From assembly GCA_002894665.1 (NCBI GenBank), contig NCRB01000022.1, positions 1 to 39,826 of the forward strand: 39,826 nucleotides of DNA, given 5' to 3'. The translations under genes and the position numbers were made by a program. The stretch comes from Salinivenus iranica. GTDB taxonomy: Bacteria > Bacteroidota > Rhodothermia > Rhodothermales > Salinibacteraceae. A model generated the notes under the pieces. The model saw nothing but the letters and a program-made list of their open reading frames with translations. It did no database searches and was not told the origin of the DNA. Below, piece after piece: positions 27,918 to 35,081 of the stretch; the first letter of the stretch is position 1, and each line of letters starts with the position of its first letter.

Positions 27918-28613
27918 CTACTCGTTTTTCTCGTCGACCCTGAAGCTGTCGATTTCTCCGGAGATGTCGGTCAGATCCGCGGGCAGGTCCGCCGGCACGG
28001 TCCAGAGGTAGACTCGCTCCGGGCCCGTGTTGCCCTCCCCCGCATACACCGCCCGCTCCGGCGTCCAGGTGCCCATCCGAAAGTCGTGGGAGACGATTCG
28101 GTCGCCGGGGTCGAGCTCCCGCAGCAGCTTGGGGCGCAGGCGGATGTTGACCTCGGGCCAGAGGTACAGGGTGACCACCGTCGCATCCTCGAGGCTGGCA
28201 TTGAATAGGTCTCCCTGCCGAAACCGCACCTTGTCCGCCACGCCAGCCGCCCGGGCCCGAGCCCGGGCCTTGGCCACGAGCGCCGAGTCGATCTCGATGC
28301 CGACCCCGCGTGCCCCGTACTTTTTGGCGGCGGCAATGGGAATGCGCCCATCCCCGCTCCCAAGGTCGTATACCACGTCGTCCGACGAGACCCCCGCCAC
28401 CTGGAGCATCGTGTCCACGACGGCCGACGTGGTCGGAACGTAGGGCGCGTCCTTGTCGGTAGAGTCCGCATCCGACGCGCCCGACGGCACCGTCCGGGCC
28501 AGCGAGTCGGCGACCGAGGTGTCTGGGGCCTGCGCCGTCGCCTCTCCCGCCCCTGCGATTAGCAGAAGCGTGGAGAGCAGCACGAAAACGATCCTCTGAG
28601 GCAGTGAACCCAT
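27918..28613 (-). CDS. second exported SAM-dependent methyltransferase-like protein
   Basis: The gene encodes 231 residues. The N-terminus is a signal peptide (RIVFVLLSTLLLIAGAG, cleavage near ATAQA). An acidic linker follows, then a compact methyltransferase core: YVPTTSAVVDTMLQVAGV, motif I VVYDLGSGDGRIPIAAAK, GVGIEIDSALVAKARARA, VRFRQGDLF, and VVTLYLWPEVNIRLRPKLL. The gene resembles the family of small Rossmann enzymes with DxGxGxGR followed by VGIE. It is distinct in sequence from the exported methyltransferase at 23899-24642, so the two are not a recent duplication. The substrate is unknown. It ends 10 bp from the LysR gene. Confidence 0.85.
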   Translation of the reverse strand: MGSLPQRIVFVLLSTLLLIAGAGEATAQAPDTSVADSLARTVPSGASDADSTDKDAPYVPTTSAVVDTMLQVAGVSSDDVVYDLGSGDGRIPIAAAKKYGARGVGIEIDSALVAKARARARAAGVADKVRFRQGDLFNASLEDATVVTLYLWPEVNIRLRPKLLRELDPGDRIVSHDFRMGTWTPERAVYAGEGNTGPERVYLWTVPADLPADLTDISGEIDSFRVDEKNE

Positions 28614-29188
28614 GGTAGGGGCAGTGAAAATGGGCAGGGCAGACGATGGACGAGATTACGGGCGGGGTCCCCCAGCCGTCGTGCGAAACGGTGGAGGCGG
28701 CGGTCTTCCCCCCGAATTCGGCCACATCCTGGGGCTGGTAAGCAACGGAACGACGATGCAGGACGGCCACCGGGAAAAGGGCAGGCACTGCGACCAACAA
28801 CAGCGTGTAATGCCCCCCACCCTCGAGACGACCGACGTTTTCTCATCGGAGCTCTTCGACGGGACGGTTCCGTCCGTTGAGCGGCTCTGCACGGACGACC
28901 GGGCGGCCCAACGCGACGGATAGCCCGGCCCATCTCCGTGCCCGAGTACGGGAGTACTCTCGCCTCGCCCCTCCTCCGGCCCCCGGTCCCAACCAAAAAC
29001 GCCCGACCTGGGATGAGGGGGCATCCCGGCCGGGCGAATGCTTGCGAACCTCAGCTATCTAGTGGTCACAAGCACTCCTACGTACTTTATCGCGGGCATT
29101 CTGTTCTCGCGCCCTCCGACACGGCGCGTCAGGGCCCCGACAGCAACGGAGTGCCCGACAGTCCCGACGAGCAAACGGAAAGGCCCCC
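28614..29188. other. 575-bp stretch with no supported gene
   Basis: Open frames here have Pro/Arg/Ser-rich, low-complexity translations and are judged spurious. A small imperfect hairpin (ACGGGACGG / CCGTCCGT, around 28858-28877) is the only structure seen. No tRNA, repeat copy or clear promoter was recognised. Confidence 0.5.
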
Positions 29189-29563
29189 TCAGTGCCGGCG
29201 CTTTACCGTCACGCCCCGCTCCTCAAGCGCCCGCTCCCAGAAAAAGGCGCCCTTCACCCGAAGCGCGAGGGGATTCCCTCGGCCCGCGCTGTGAATCCTG
29301 AGGTTTGGTCCGGCCGTCGAGGACCATTTATCGACGGTCGTAATGTCTGAAAGCGCGATCTGCTCCTCGACGGGTCCCGTCCACCCCCACCCCGAAAGCA
29401 CCAACACCTCGTCGTAGAGCTCCAGTCGGGCAGACCAGCAAGTCGACCCGGAATGCAATTCGACCGGCTTTGACAGAGCGGGAGGCTCAACCGACTGGTT
29501 TGTGAAGATCCGAAAATAGCGTAAGAGAACGGACGGCGCCATTCGTTGCTGCAGAGTCGTCAT
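29189..29563 (-). CDS. hypothetical protein, possible PH-like fold, 124 aa
   Basis: The ATG at 29563 opens MTTLQQRMAPSVLLRYFRIF. A second ATG at 29542 is possible. The middle and end have alternating beta-strand patterns: WSARLELYDEVLVLSGWGW, EEQIALSDITTVDKWS, GPNLRIHSAGRGNPLALRV, then a short helix FFWERALEERG. This order of strands and terminal helix resembles bacterial PH or GRAM-type domains, but that is only an impression. There is no signal peptide or membrane segment. The frame upstream of 29563 is Cys/Pro-rich and not credible. The gene is isolated. Confidence 0.6.
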   Translation of the reverse strand: MTTLQQRMAPSVLLRYFRIFTNQSVEPPALSKPVELHSGSTCWSARLELYDEVLVLSGWGWTGPVEEQIALSDITTVDKWSSTAGPNLRIHSAGRGNPLALRVKGAFFWERALEERGVTVKRRH

Positions 29564-29700
29564 ATCGAAACGGGCATAGGTCAGATGACCGATGCACCGA
29601 ACGGAGCACTGCCCTCCGCACGGTCTATGGTGGGGGTCCGGAAGACTGCATCCGGCACGGTTCATATCCTCAAAGACCAAGCCATACCCTCGGTCGCCGC

Positions 29701-29754
29701 ATGAAGGAGCAGAGAACCCGAATAAACAACCAGATGATTGCGCTTGGCTTGTAG
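29701..29754 (+). other. 17-codon open frame before a strong terminator, possible small transcript
   Basis: ATG at 29701 opens MKEQRTRINNQMIALGL and stops at TAG, 24 bases before the terminator stem at 29779. The RINNQ string recalls the N-terminus of initiation factor IF-3, but no more of infC is here and the likeness may be chance. There is no Shine-Dalgarno. No larger + strand gene leads into the terminator, so a short non-coding RNA or attenuated leader is another reading. Apart from this, the terminator and one palindrome, nothing was recognised in 29564-30040. Confidence 0.25.
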
Positions 29755-29778
29755 ACTTTTCGCGCTCGACCTTCGGGG

Positions 29779-29804
29779 GCCTCCGTTCGGGGAGGCGTTT
29801 TTTT
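29779..29804 (+). terminator. strong intrinsic terminator
   Basis: GCCTCC (29779-29784), loop GTTCGG, GGAGGC (29791-29796), then one G and seven T (29798-29804). This is the best factor-independent terminator in the window. It acts on + strand transcripts, yet the nearest + strand gene upstream is the LysR gene almost 1.9 kb away. Confidence 0.85.
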
Positions 29805-29809
29805 GCGGC

Positions 29810-29824
29810 ACTGTAACGTACAGT
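29810..29824. promoter_or_regulatory. palindrome ACTGTA-N3-TACAGT
   Basis: A perfect 6+6 dyad with a 3-base spacer lies just after the terminator and about 217 bp before the start of the 96-aa gene. The shape fits a repressor site. The half-sites look like the E. coli LexA box, but the spacing is three bases too short. Confidence 0.35.
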
Positions 29825-30040
29825 CCGAATATTCGTCTGTTGTTATGAACCCGTCACATCGGACCCCCACCCCGTAGACCATTCCGGACGCCTCTCCCTC
29901 GGCGCCCCGACCGGCACAGGGCCCCGCCTACGTGCCGGGGACCGTTGTCGAGGAGATCGCCCTGTATCGTCTATTCTCCGGGGTGGGGGCCGTCGGGGGA
30001 TCACGCATCCCGGCAGACTCTCCCAAATGCCCCCACCAAG

Positions 30041-30331
30041 ATGCAGCACGAGAACGCCCCCCAGGAGCACCGGCAGGCCCCCTCTCCCTCATCCGCCTGG
30101 GCCCCGAAATACGAGGCCGTGGCCCAGGCGTGGAGCGATCTGGACGACGGCGAGGCCCTCCTGCTCTCGGATCTCACAAAAGACGATGTGAAGCGTCTCC
30201 GCCGCCTGTTCTACAAGCGGTTCGGAAAAATTAACGTCCTGGTGCGATCCGTAGAGCAAGACGACGGGACGCACAAGGCCGTGATCCGGGCCCGCGAGGG
30301 ACGGGAATACCTGTGGCAAACCCCACGGTAG
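30041..30331 (+). CDS. hypothetical protein, 96 aa
   Basis: From ATG 30041 (MQHENAPQEH) the protein has a polar, Pro/Ser-rich head of about 22 residues. A compact charged domain follows: KYEAVAQAWSDLDDGEALLL, LTKDDVKRLRRLFYKRFGKI, NVLVRSVEQDDGTHKAVIRA, and REYLWQTPR at the end. The helix-then-strands layout with a basic patch (KRLRRLFYKRFGK) could bind nucleic acid, but no family is recognised. There is no signal peptide. It is convergent with the lipoprotein gene that follows, 28 bp away. Confidence 0.7.
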   Translation: MQHENAPQEHRQAPSPSSAWAPKYEAVAQAWSDLDDGEALLLSDLTKDDVKRLRRLFYKRFGKINVLVRSVEQDDGTHKAVIRAREGREYLWQTPR

Positions 30332-30359
30332 CCGCCCCTCTCCGGTCCGCCGGCCGCCG

Positions 30360-31007
30360 TTACGCCTCCCCGCCGTCGGTCGTATCGGTCGCGGTGGTGT
30401 CGCCGTTGGCGACCACGGACTGCGCGTGCACCACGGGCTTGAAGATGTACATGCCCGACTGCCCGGCCTTCACGAACGAGTCCGCAACGCTGAAGTCAAG
30501 CGTGACCTCCGCCTCGTCCGTCGGGCTCTTGAGCGTGACCGGCTCGAAGTTGATCTTGATGCCGGTTTCGGAGGCACTGGGCTGCTTGAGATCGGCTTCC
30601 GCCGTATCGCCGCTGGCCGTTTCGTACAGCACGTTCGCCGTATCGGCCGTCACGAGCCGGATCTGGCTAAAGGTCCCCCGCAGGCTGTCGGTACTCGCAA
30701 GGGCCGTGTCGACCCCCGCCTGGAGCTTCGTTAGGTCGACGGTGAAGGCCGAATCCGAGAGGATCTCGACGCCTCCCTCCTCGGCGTCTCCCTCGCCGCT
30801 ATCGGTCGCGGAGACGACGGCGACTCGTTCAATCGTGACGAGGGCCTGCACCACATCGCCGGGAGCATCGGTGAGCCGCACGTTAAAGGTGCCGGGCGCG
30901 AGGCCCTGCTCCTCTTCGCTGGCCGGACCGGTGGCGTCGCAGGCCATCAGGCCCAGGAGTCCGAATCCAACCGTCAGCGCCAAGAGGGAACTGGTAAAAC
31001 GAGACAT
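30360..31007 (-). CDS. DUF4382-type lipoprotein
   Basis: The gene encodes 215 residues from ATG 31007 (MSRFTSSLLALTVGFGLL). The lipobox LLGLMAC gives a Cys near residue 23, so the mature protein is lipid-anchored in the envelope. The mature part is very acidic and has the DUF4382 pattern: GTFNVRLTDAPGDVVQALVTI followed by ERVAVVSA, a central LTKLQAGVDTAL, and TFSQIRLVTADTANVLYE. The C-terminal beta-rich part ends in a Thr/Asp/Gly tail. DUF4382 proteins are envelope proteins of unknown role, common in Bacteroidota and haloarchaea. The long upstream extension of the frame to 31160 is not credible. Confidence 0.85.
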   Translation of the reverse strand: MSRFTSSLLALTVGFGLLGLMACDATGPASEEEQGLAPGTFNVRLTDAPGDVVQALVTIERVAVVSATDSGEGDAEEGGVEILSDSAFTVDLTKLQAGVDTALASTDSLRGTFSQIRLVTADTANVLYETASGDTAEADLKQPSASETGIKINFEPVTLKSPTDEAEVTLDFSVADSFVKAGQSGMYIFKPVVHAQSVVANGDTTATDTTDGGEA

Positions 31008-31181
31008 CTTCAAAGGGGACCGATTCCAAAGGGGGTGGGGGTGGACCGCCCGGCCATGGCGGACGCTTCGTGCATCGGCCTCGCCGGAGCGGTATGCGGA
31101 CAGGGGACGAGGACAACCGCCCATCGTTACACAACCGGCCGGACCACGGCTGAGGCGCATCGCTCCCCGCTCTCCCGGCCT

Positions 31182-31664
31182 CTACAACAGCCGGTACATC
31201 ACGTGCGCATCGATCCGCCCCCGCTCGGCGTGGTCGAATGCGTGCGGCAGGGTGCCGACAATCTCGAAGCCCATGTCGGTCCACAGCCGAATGGCGGCCT
31301 CGTTGGTCGCCACGACGAGGTTGTACTGCATGGCCGCAAAGCCCATTCGGCGCGCCGCGTCGAGCGGGTGTGCGCACATCGCCCGCCCGATCCCCTGCCG
31401 GCGGGCGTTGGCCCGGACCATGTATCCTGCGTTGCAGACGTGCCCGCCCCGTCCGGGCTGGTTCGCCTTCAGGTAGTACGTGCCGAGCACCTCCCCGTCG
31501 CGCCCGGCCACGTAGCAGGCCCGCGGGGCCTCCACCCAGAGCCGGAGCGCCTCGGCGCGGGGCGTGTCGGATGGATAGGCGTACGTGGTCCCTTCCGACA
31601 CCACGTCGTGAAAGATGTGCCAGACGGCCTCCCGGTCGCGCGCCTGAGCGGGACGAATGTCGAC
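31182..31664 (-). CDS. GNAT-family N-acetyltransferase
   Basis: The gene encodes 160 residues from ATG 31664 (MVDIRPAQARDREAVWHIFH). An ATG at 31676 is also possible. The GNAT fold is clear: beta strands CYVAGRDGEVLGTYYLKANQ, the acetyl-CoA loop ARRQGIGRAMC (R/QxxGxG), then the C-terminal AAMQYNLVVATNEAAIRLW and MGFEIVGTLPHAF. This last pair is the usual signature of amine or amino-acid N-acetyltransferases. The substrate is unknown. It lies 59 bp downstream of the peptidase start-to-stop unit in the same direction, with a 174-bp gap before the lipoprotein gene. Confidence 0.9.
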   Translation of the reverse strand, partial: VDIRPAQARDREAVWHIFHDVVSEGTTYAYPSDTPRAEALRLWVEAPRACYVAGRDGEVLGTYYLKANQPGRGGHVCNAGYMVRANARRQGIGRAMCAHPLDAARRMGFAAMQYNLVVATNEAAIRLWTDMGFEIVGTLPHAFDHAERGRIDAHVMYRLL

Positions 31665-31723
31665 CATGGGAACCATAGGGGAGTGCAAGTCACTGCGCAC
31701 CGGCGGTCGCCTCGTTCCGTCCG

Positions 31724-34312
31724 CTACGGGCGCTCGTCGGACGGAGCGTCTTCCCGCAACGGCTCAATGTCGACCGCCTGCGGCTCGTCGTCGAGGAGGT
31801 GCTCAACGAAGTAGTCGGCCCGGTGCCAGAACCAGTAGTCGCTCATGTCCCCGTAGCCGTGACGCTGCCCGGGAAAGACGAAGAAGTCGAACCGCTTGTT
31901 GGCCTCGATGAGGGCCTTCGCCATCCGGTAGGTGTTGGCGGGGTGGACGTTGTTGTCGATCGTGCCCGTCGTGAGCAGGAGATCGCCCTCTAGGCGCCCG
32001 GCCAGCGCCGAGTTCTTGTCGATGTCGTACTCCCAGGCCACCTCGCCGGAATCGGTTTCGGTCTGCTCCACCCCGTGGTGGGTCTCCGACCACCAGCGAT
32101 TGTACACATCGTTCTCGTGGTTGCCCGAGGAGGCCACCCCCACCTTAAAGACATCCGGGTACTGCGTGAGGGCCGCCGTCGTCAGAAAGCCGCCGCCGGA
32201 GTGCCCGTAGATGCCGACGCGGTCGCCGTCAATGTAGTCGTGGCGGCTGGCGAGCTGTTCGATCGCCGCCTTCTTGTCCGCGAGCGGGTAGTCGCGCAGA
32301 TTCCCGTAGCCGTAGGTGTGGTAGTTTCGCGAGCGGTCGGGGTGGCCGCCCCGGTGGCCCACCGTCACCACGATGAAGCCAAGCTGGGCGAGGCCGACCT
32401 CGTCCCCGCTCAGGGCAAACGACTTGGCCACCGCCTCGGTCTGCGGCCCAGGATAGACGTACGTCACGATCGGGTACTCCTTGTCCGGGTCGAAGTCGAA
32501 AGGCTTGTACATCACGCCGTAGAGGTCGGTCACGCCGTCGGCCGCCTTCACGTGAAAGGGCTCCGGCATCTGCCAGCCTTCCTGCTCTAGCATCGAGAGG
32601 TCCGCCGTCTGCAGCTCGGCGACCTCTTCGCCCTCGCGGTTGCGGAGCACGGACACCGGCGCGGTGTCGACCCGGCTGTAGCGGTCGACGAAGAACCGCC
32701 CGGACTCGCTCATTTCGACGCTGTGGTCGTGGTTGCCGGGGTTGAGAAGTTGGAGGTCAGATCCGTCGAGGGCCACGCGGTAGAGGTGGTCGTAGTACGG
32801 GTCCTGTCCCTCCTCCCGCCCATTCGCCGTAAAGTAGACGACGCCCGCCTCCTCGTCGACGGATGTAATCTCGTCGACGTGCCAGGCACCTTCGGTCAAC
32901 TGATTTTTGAGGGTGCCGTCCGGGCCGTACCGGTAGATGTGCGACCAGCCGTCCCGCTCGGAGATCCAGAGCACGTCGCCATTGGGCAGGAGCTCCGGAC
33001 GCTGGGTGTGGAAGTAGGTGTTGAACCGCTCCTCCACAACCGCCCGCTCGACCTCGCCGGTTTCGGCGTCGGCCACCACGAGGTCGGCCTTCGTGCGGTC
33101 GCGGCTCTGCCGGAGGTACCAAAGATTGTCGGCGCCCTCCGAGAGCCACACGTCGCGCCGCGGGTCCTCAGAGCCCGGGTAATGAAACTGCCGGTCGTCC
33201 ATGATCGAGAGGTCCTGGTCCGTCCACGTCGAGTCCTGCACCCGCACCTTCTCGTCGGCGGCCAGGTCGTACACCCAAATCTCCGACGTGCCCACACTGT
33301 CCTCGCCCGGCATGGCGTACTTGTAGGTCTCCAGTTCCGGCCGGTCGTTGCCGGTGGCGTGCACGACCCACAGCTCCTCGACGGCGCGCTGGTCCTCGCG
33401 TACGAGCGCAAAGCGGCGAGAGTCCTTCGCCCAGGTGATGTCGGCCCGCGTCCGCTCATCCAGCTCCTCCCTCTTTTCGCTGTCGACCGTCCCCTGTCCG
33501 CTGTTGTTGGCCGCGTAGCTGTAGTACTGCTCCCCGTCGGTCGTGAGGCGCGTCTCCTCCACGTCCAGTTCCTCAACCGCCTCCTCGGCGTCCTCTCCGT
33601 CCTTCCCCCGGTGGGCATCCAGCACCCGGTCGTACGCCTCCCCCGACATCTTCCAGAGGTCGTAGTTGCGGGCGAAGACGACCGTTTCCCCGTCCGGCGA
33701 CACGCTCGCCCAGCCGGGGTGGTCATCCGGCTCCTCGTAGTCCGCGAGGGTTCGCAGCGTGCCGGTCTCCAGGTCGTATTCGAAGTGAAACACCTTCTTC
33801 TCTGCCGGCTCGTCGTCGGTCGCGTCTTCTCCGTCCTGCTTCTTCTGCTCCTCCTCGACCTCACGCTCGGCCTCGTCCTCTTCCTGCGAAGACGTCACGT
33901 CGAACTCCAGCGTCGTCTCGTCGACGAAGCGAATGTTCTCGATGGGCAGGTGCTTGACGTCCCACGGGTCCTGGGTGATGCGGGTGAGCTCGGCGGCCAG
34001 GCGCTCCCGATCGAACATCTCCCGCTGCGTCCCCGCCTCCGGGTCGACCACCCAGTAGCGCGCGCCCTCGGCGGTCTCAAAGCGATACCAGAACCGCTCC
34101 CCGCCCTCGATCCACTGCGGATCGATCGTCAAATCGTAGGCCATGTCCTCGATCTCGTACGGGGCAAATTGGGTGGCAAGCTCGTAGTTGGCACTGCCGG
34201 GGCCGCCCACCCGCTCGGGCTCTCCCGTTGGATCGGCCTCCTGCCCGATCGCCGACGGGGCGGGGAGGAGGGCGAGAAGCGCCCCGAGGAGGAGCCCCCA
34301 CCCGGCGGGCAT
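31724..34312 (-). CDS. exported S9 family peptidase (dipeptidyl-peptidase IV type)
   Basis: The gene encodes 862 residues from ATG 34312, which opens a signal peptide (PAGWGLLLGALLALLPAPSA, cleavage near IGQ). Longer starts at 34414 or 34486 place about 34-58 polar residues ahead of it. The N-terminal half is a DPP-IV beta-propeller (PGWASVSPDGETVVFARNYDLW, DITWAKDSRRFALVREDQR, WISERDGWSHIY). The C-terminal alpha/beta hydrolase has the triad Ser about 704 in GHSGGGF, Asp in GTIDNNVHP and His in GQRHGYG. It should remove Xaa-Pro or similar dipeptides from peptides outside the cytoplasm. A Glu/Asp/Lys-rich insert (QEEDEAEREVEEEQKKQ and neighbours) near residues 135-170 is an acidic, salt-adapted addition. 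Confidence 0.94.
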   Translation of the reverse strand: MPAGWGLLLGALLALLPAPSAIGQEADPTGEPERVGGPGSANYELATQFAPYEIEDMAYDLTIDPQWIEGGERFWYRFETAEGARYWVVDPEAGTQREMFDRERLAAELTRITQDPWDVKHLPIENIRFVDETTLEFDVTSSQEEDEAEREVEEEQKKQDGEDATDDEPAEKKVFHFEYDLETGTLRTLADYEEPDDHPGWASVSPDGETVVFARNYDLWKMSGEAYDRVLDAHRGKDGEDAEEAVEELDVEETRLTTDGEQYYSYAANNSGQGTVDSEKREELDERTRADITWAKDSRRFALVREDQRAVEELWVVHATGNDRPELETYKYAMPGEDSVGTSEIWVYDLAADEKVRVQDSTWTDQDLSIMDDRQFHYPGSEDPRRDVWLSEGADNLWYLRQSRDRTKADLVVADAETGEVERAVVEERFNTYFHTQRPELLPNGDVLWISERDGWSHIYRYGPDGTLKNQLTEGAWHVDEITSVDEEAGVVYFTANGREEGQDPYYDHLYRVALDGSDLQLLNPGNHDHSVEMSESGRFFVDRYSRVDTAPVSVLRNREGEEVAELQTADLSMLEQEGWQMPEPFHVKAADGVTDLYGVMYKPFDFDPDKEYPIVTYVYPGPQTEAVAKSFALSGDEVGLAQLGFIVVTVGHRGGHPDRSRNYHTYGYGNLRDYPLADKKAAIEQLASRHDYIDGDRVGIYGHSGGGFLTTAALTQYPDVFKVGVASSGNHENDVYNRWWSETHHGVEQTETDSGEVAWEYDIDKNSALAGRLEGDLLLTTGTIDNNVHPANTYRMAKALIEANKRFDFFVFPGQRHGYGDMSDYWFWHRADYFVEHLLDDEPQAVDIEPLREDAPSDERP

Positions 34313-34556
34313 GGCCCCCGACGCCGAAAATCGCAACGGGCTCAGAACAGAACGAGAGGGACGGAAACTCTTGGTCTCCGGCGATTCTGTTTCCAACGAG
34401 GACGCGACGCGCATACGTGTGGTGGGGGACGCGAAAAAGTGACTGTGGATGCGCTCTTTCAAGGCGCGGGCGCCCACCTGGTTCACTGCTCCTCTGCGTG
34501 CGGCCTATCCGTTCTCCTGTCCGGCCGCGGCGCCGCACGACCTGGATTTGCGAGGG

Positions 34557-34769
34557 CTACGAGGCACCGTCGCGTCTCCACTGCCACGGCGGCGTCGGAG
34601 TCGGTTGGGACCACAGCCGCACGTCCGTCAGGCGGCCCTCCTCCCGCAGCACGCGATCGGTGTCGCCGTCGTGCACGGCCATCCCCTTCGCCCGGAAGAG
34701 GCTCTGGGCCTCCGCCGCAGCGGGACGGACAAGCATGATGACAAGCAAAACCACCCGCGAGGACTGCAT
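34557..34769 (-). CDS. small exported hypothetical protein, 70 aa
   Basis: ATG 34769 opens MQSSRVVLLVIMLVRPAAAEAQ, a convincing signal peptide, followed by about 48 mature residues with SLFRAKGMAVHDGDTDRVLR and LTDVRLWSQPTP. A slightly longer start at 34793 exists. It lies 245 bp upstream of the peptidase ATG on the same strand. The family is not recognised. Support is the clean signal peptide and a sensible mature sequence. Confidence 0.5.
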   Translation of the reverse strand: MQSSRVVLLVIMLVRPAAAEAQSLFRAKGMAVHDGDTDRVLREEGRLTDVRLWSQPTPTPPWQWRRDGAS

Positions 34770-35081
34770 GACGCCTCCACACCGCATCGACAATCACTAC
34801 GGGGACGAGTTACAAAAAAAATTCCAAACTTACTTCACCTCTTGTCCTGATTTGTGCCTGTTTTCTTACTTTTATCTTCGGTACTCTGACGTTATACATC
34901 CACGGTGAATTCGTCTACCAAACAACGACGATCCGCACAATACGAACGCACCGGGCGTCCGCCCCTCTCGCTCGGGCCCCTTTCCCTGCGTCCGGGCCGC
35001 ACGCGACGGCACGGCCCCTCACGACCGGCGGGCCCGCTCCTCCCCTGGTGGCGCCCCCTCCACTCCCTGTCTCCAGTGCCC
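34770..35081. other. AT-rich divergent promoter region
   Basis: About 34800-34900 is clearly more AT-rich than anything nearby (ATTACAAAAAAAATTCC-like and TTTTCTTACTTTTATC runs). It lies between the small exported protein gene (minus) and the large surface protein gene (plus). It contains TTTG (34851) and TACTTTTA (34867), which recall Bacteroidota promoter boxes, but their spacing is too short to assign them. Confidence 0.4.

Noticed and set aside
29655-29690. tRNA-like T-loop (GGTTCATATCC)
   Set aside because: The flanking bases do not form a T-stem, and no acceptor or anticodon arms are found.
29810-29824. LexA (SOS) box
   Set aside because: The half-sites resemble CTGT/ACAG, but the spacing is three bases shorter than the E. 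coli box and no SOS gene follows.
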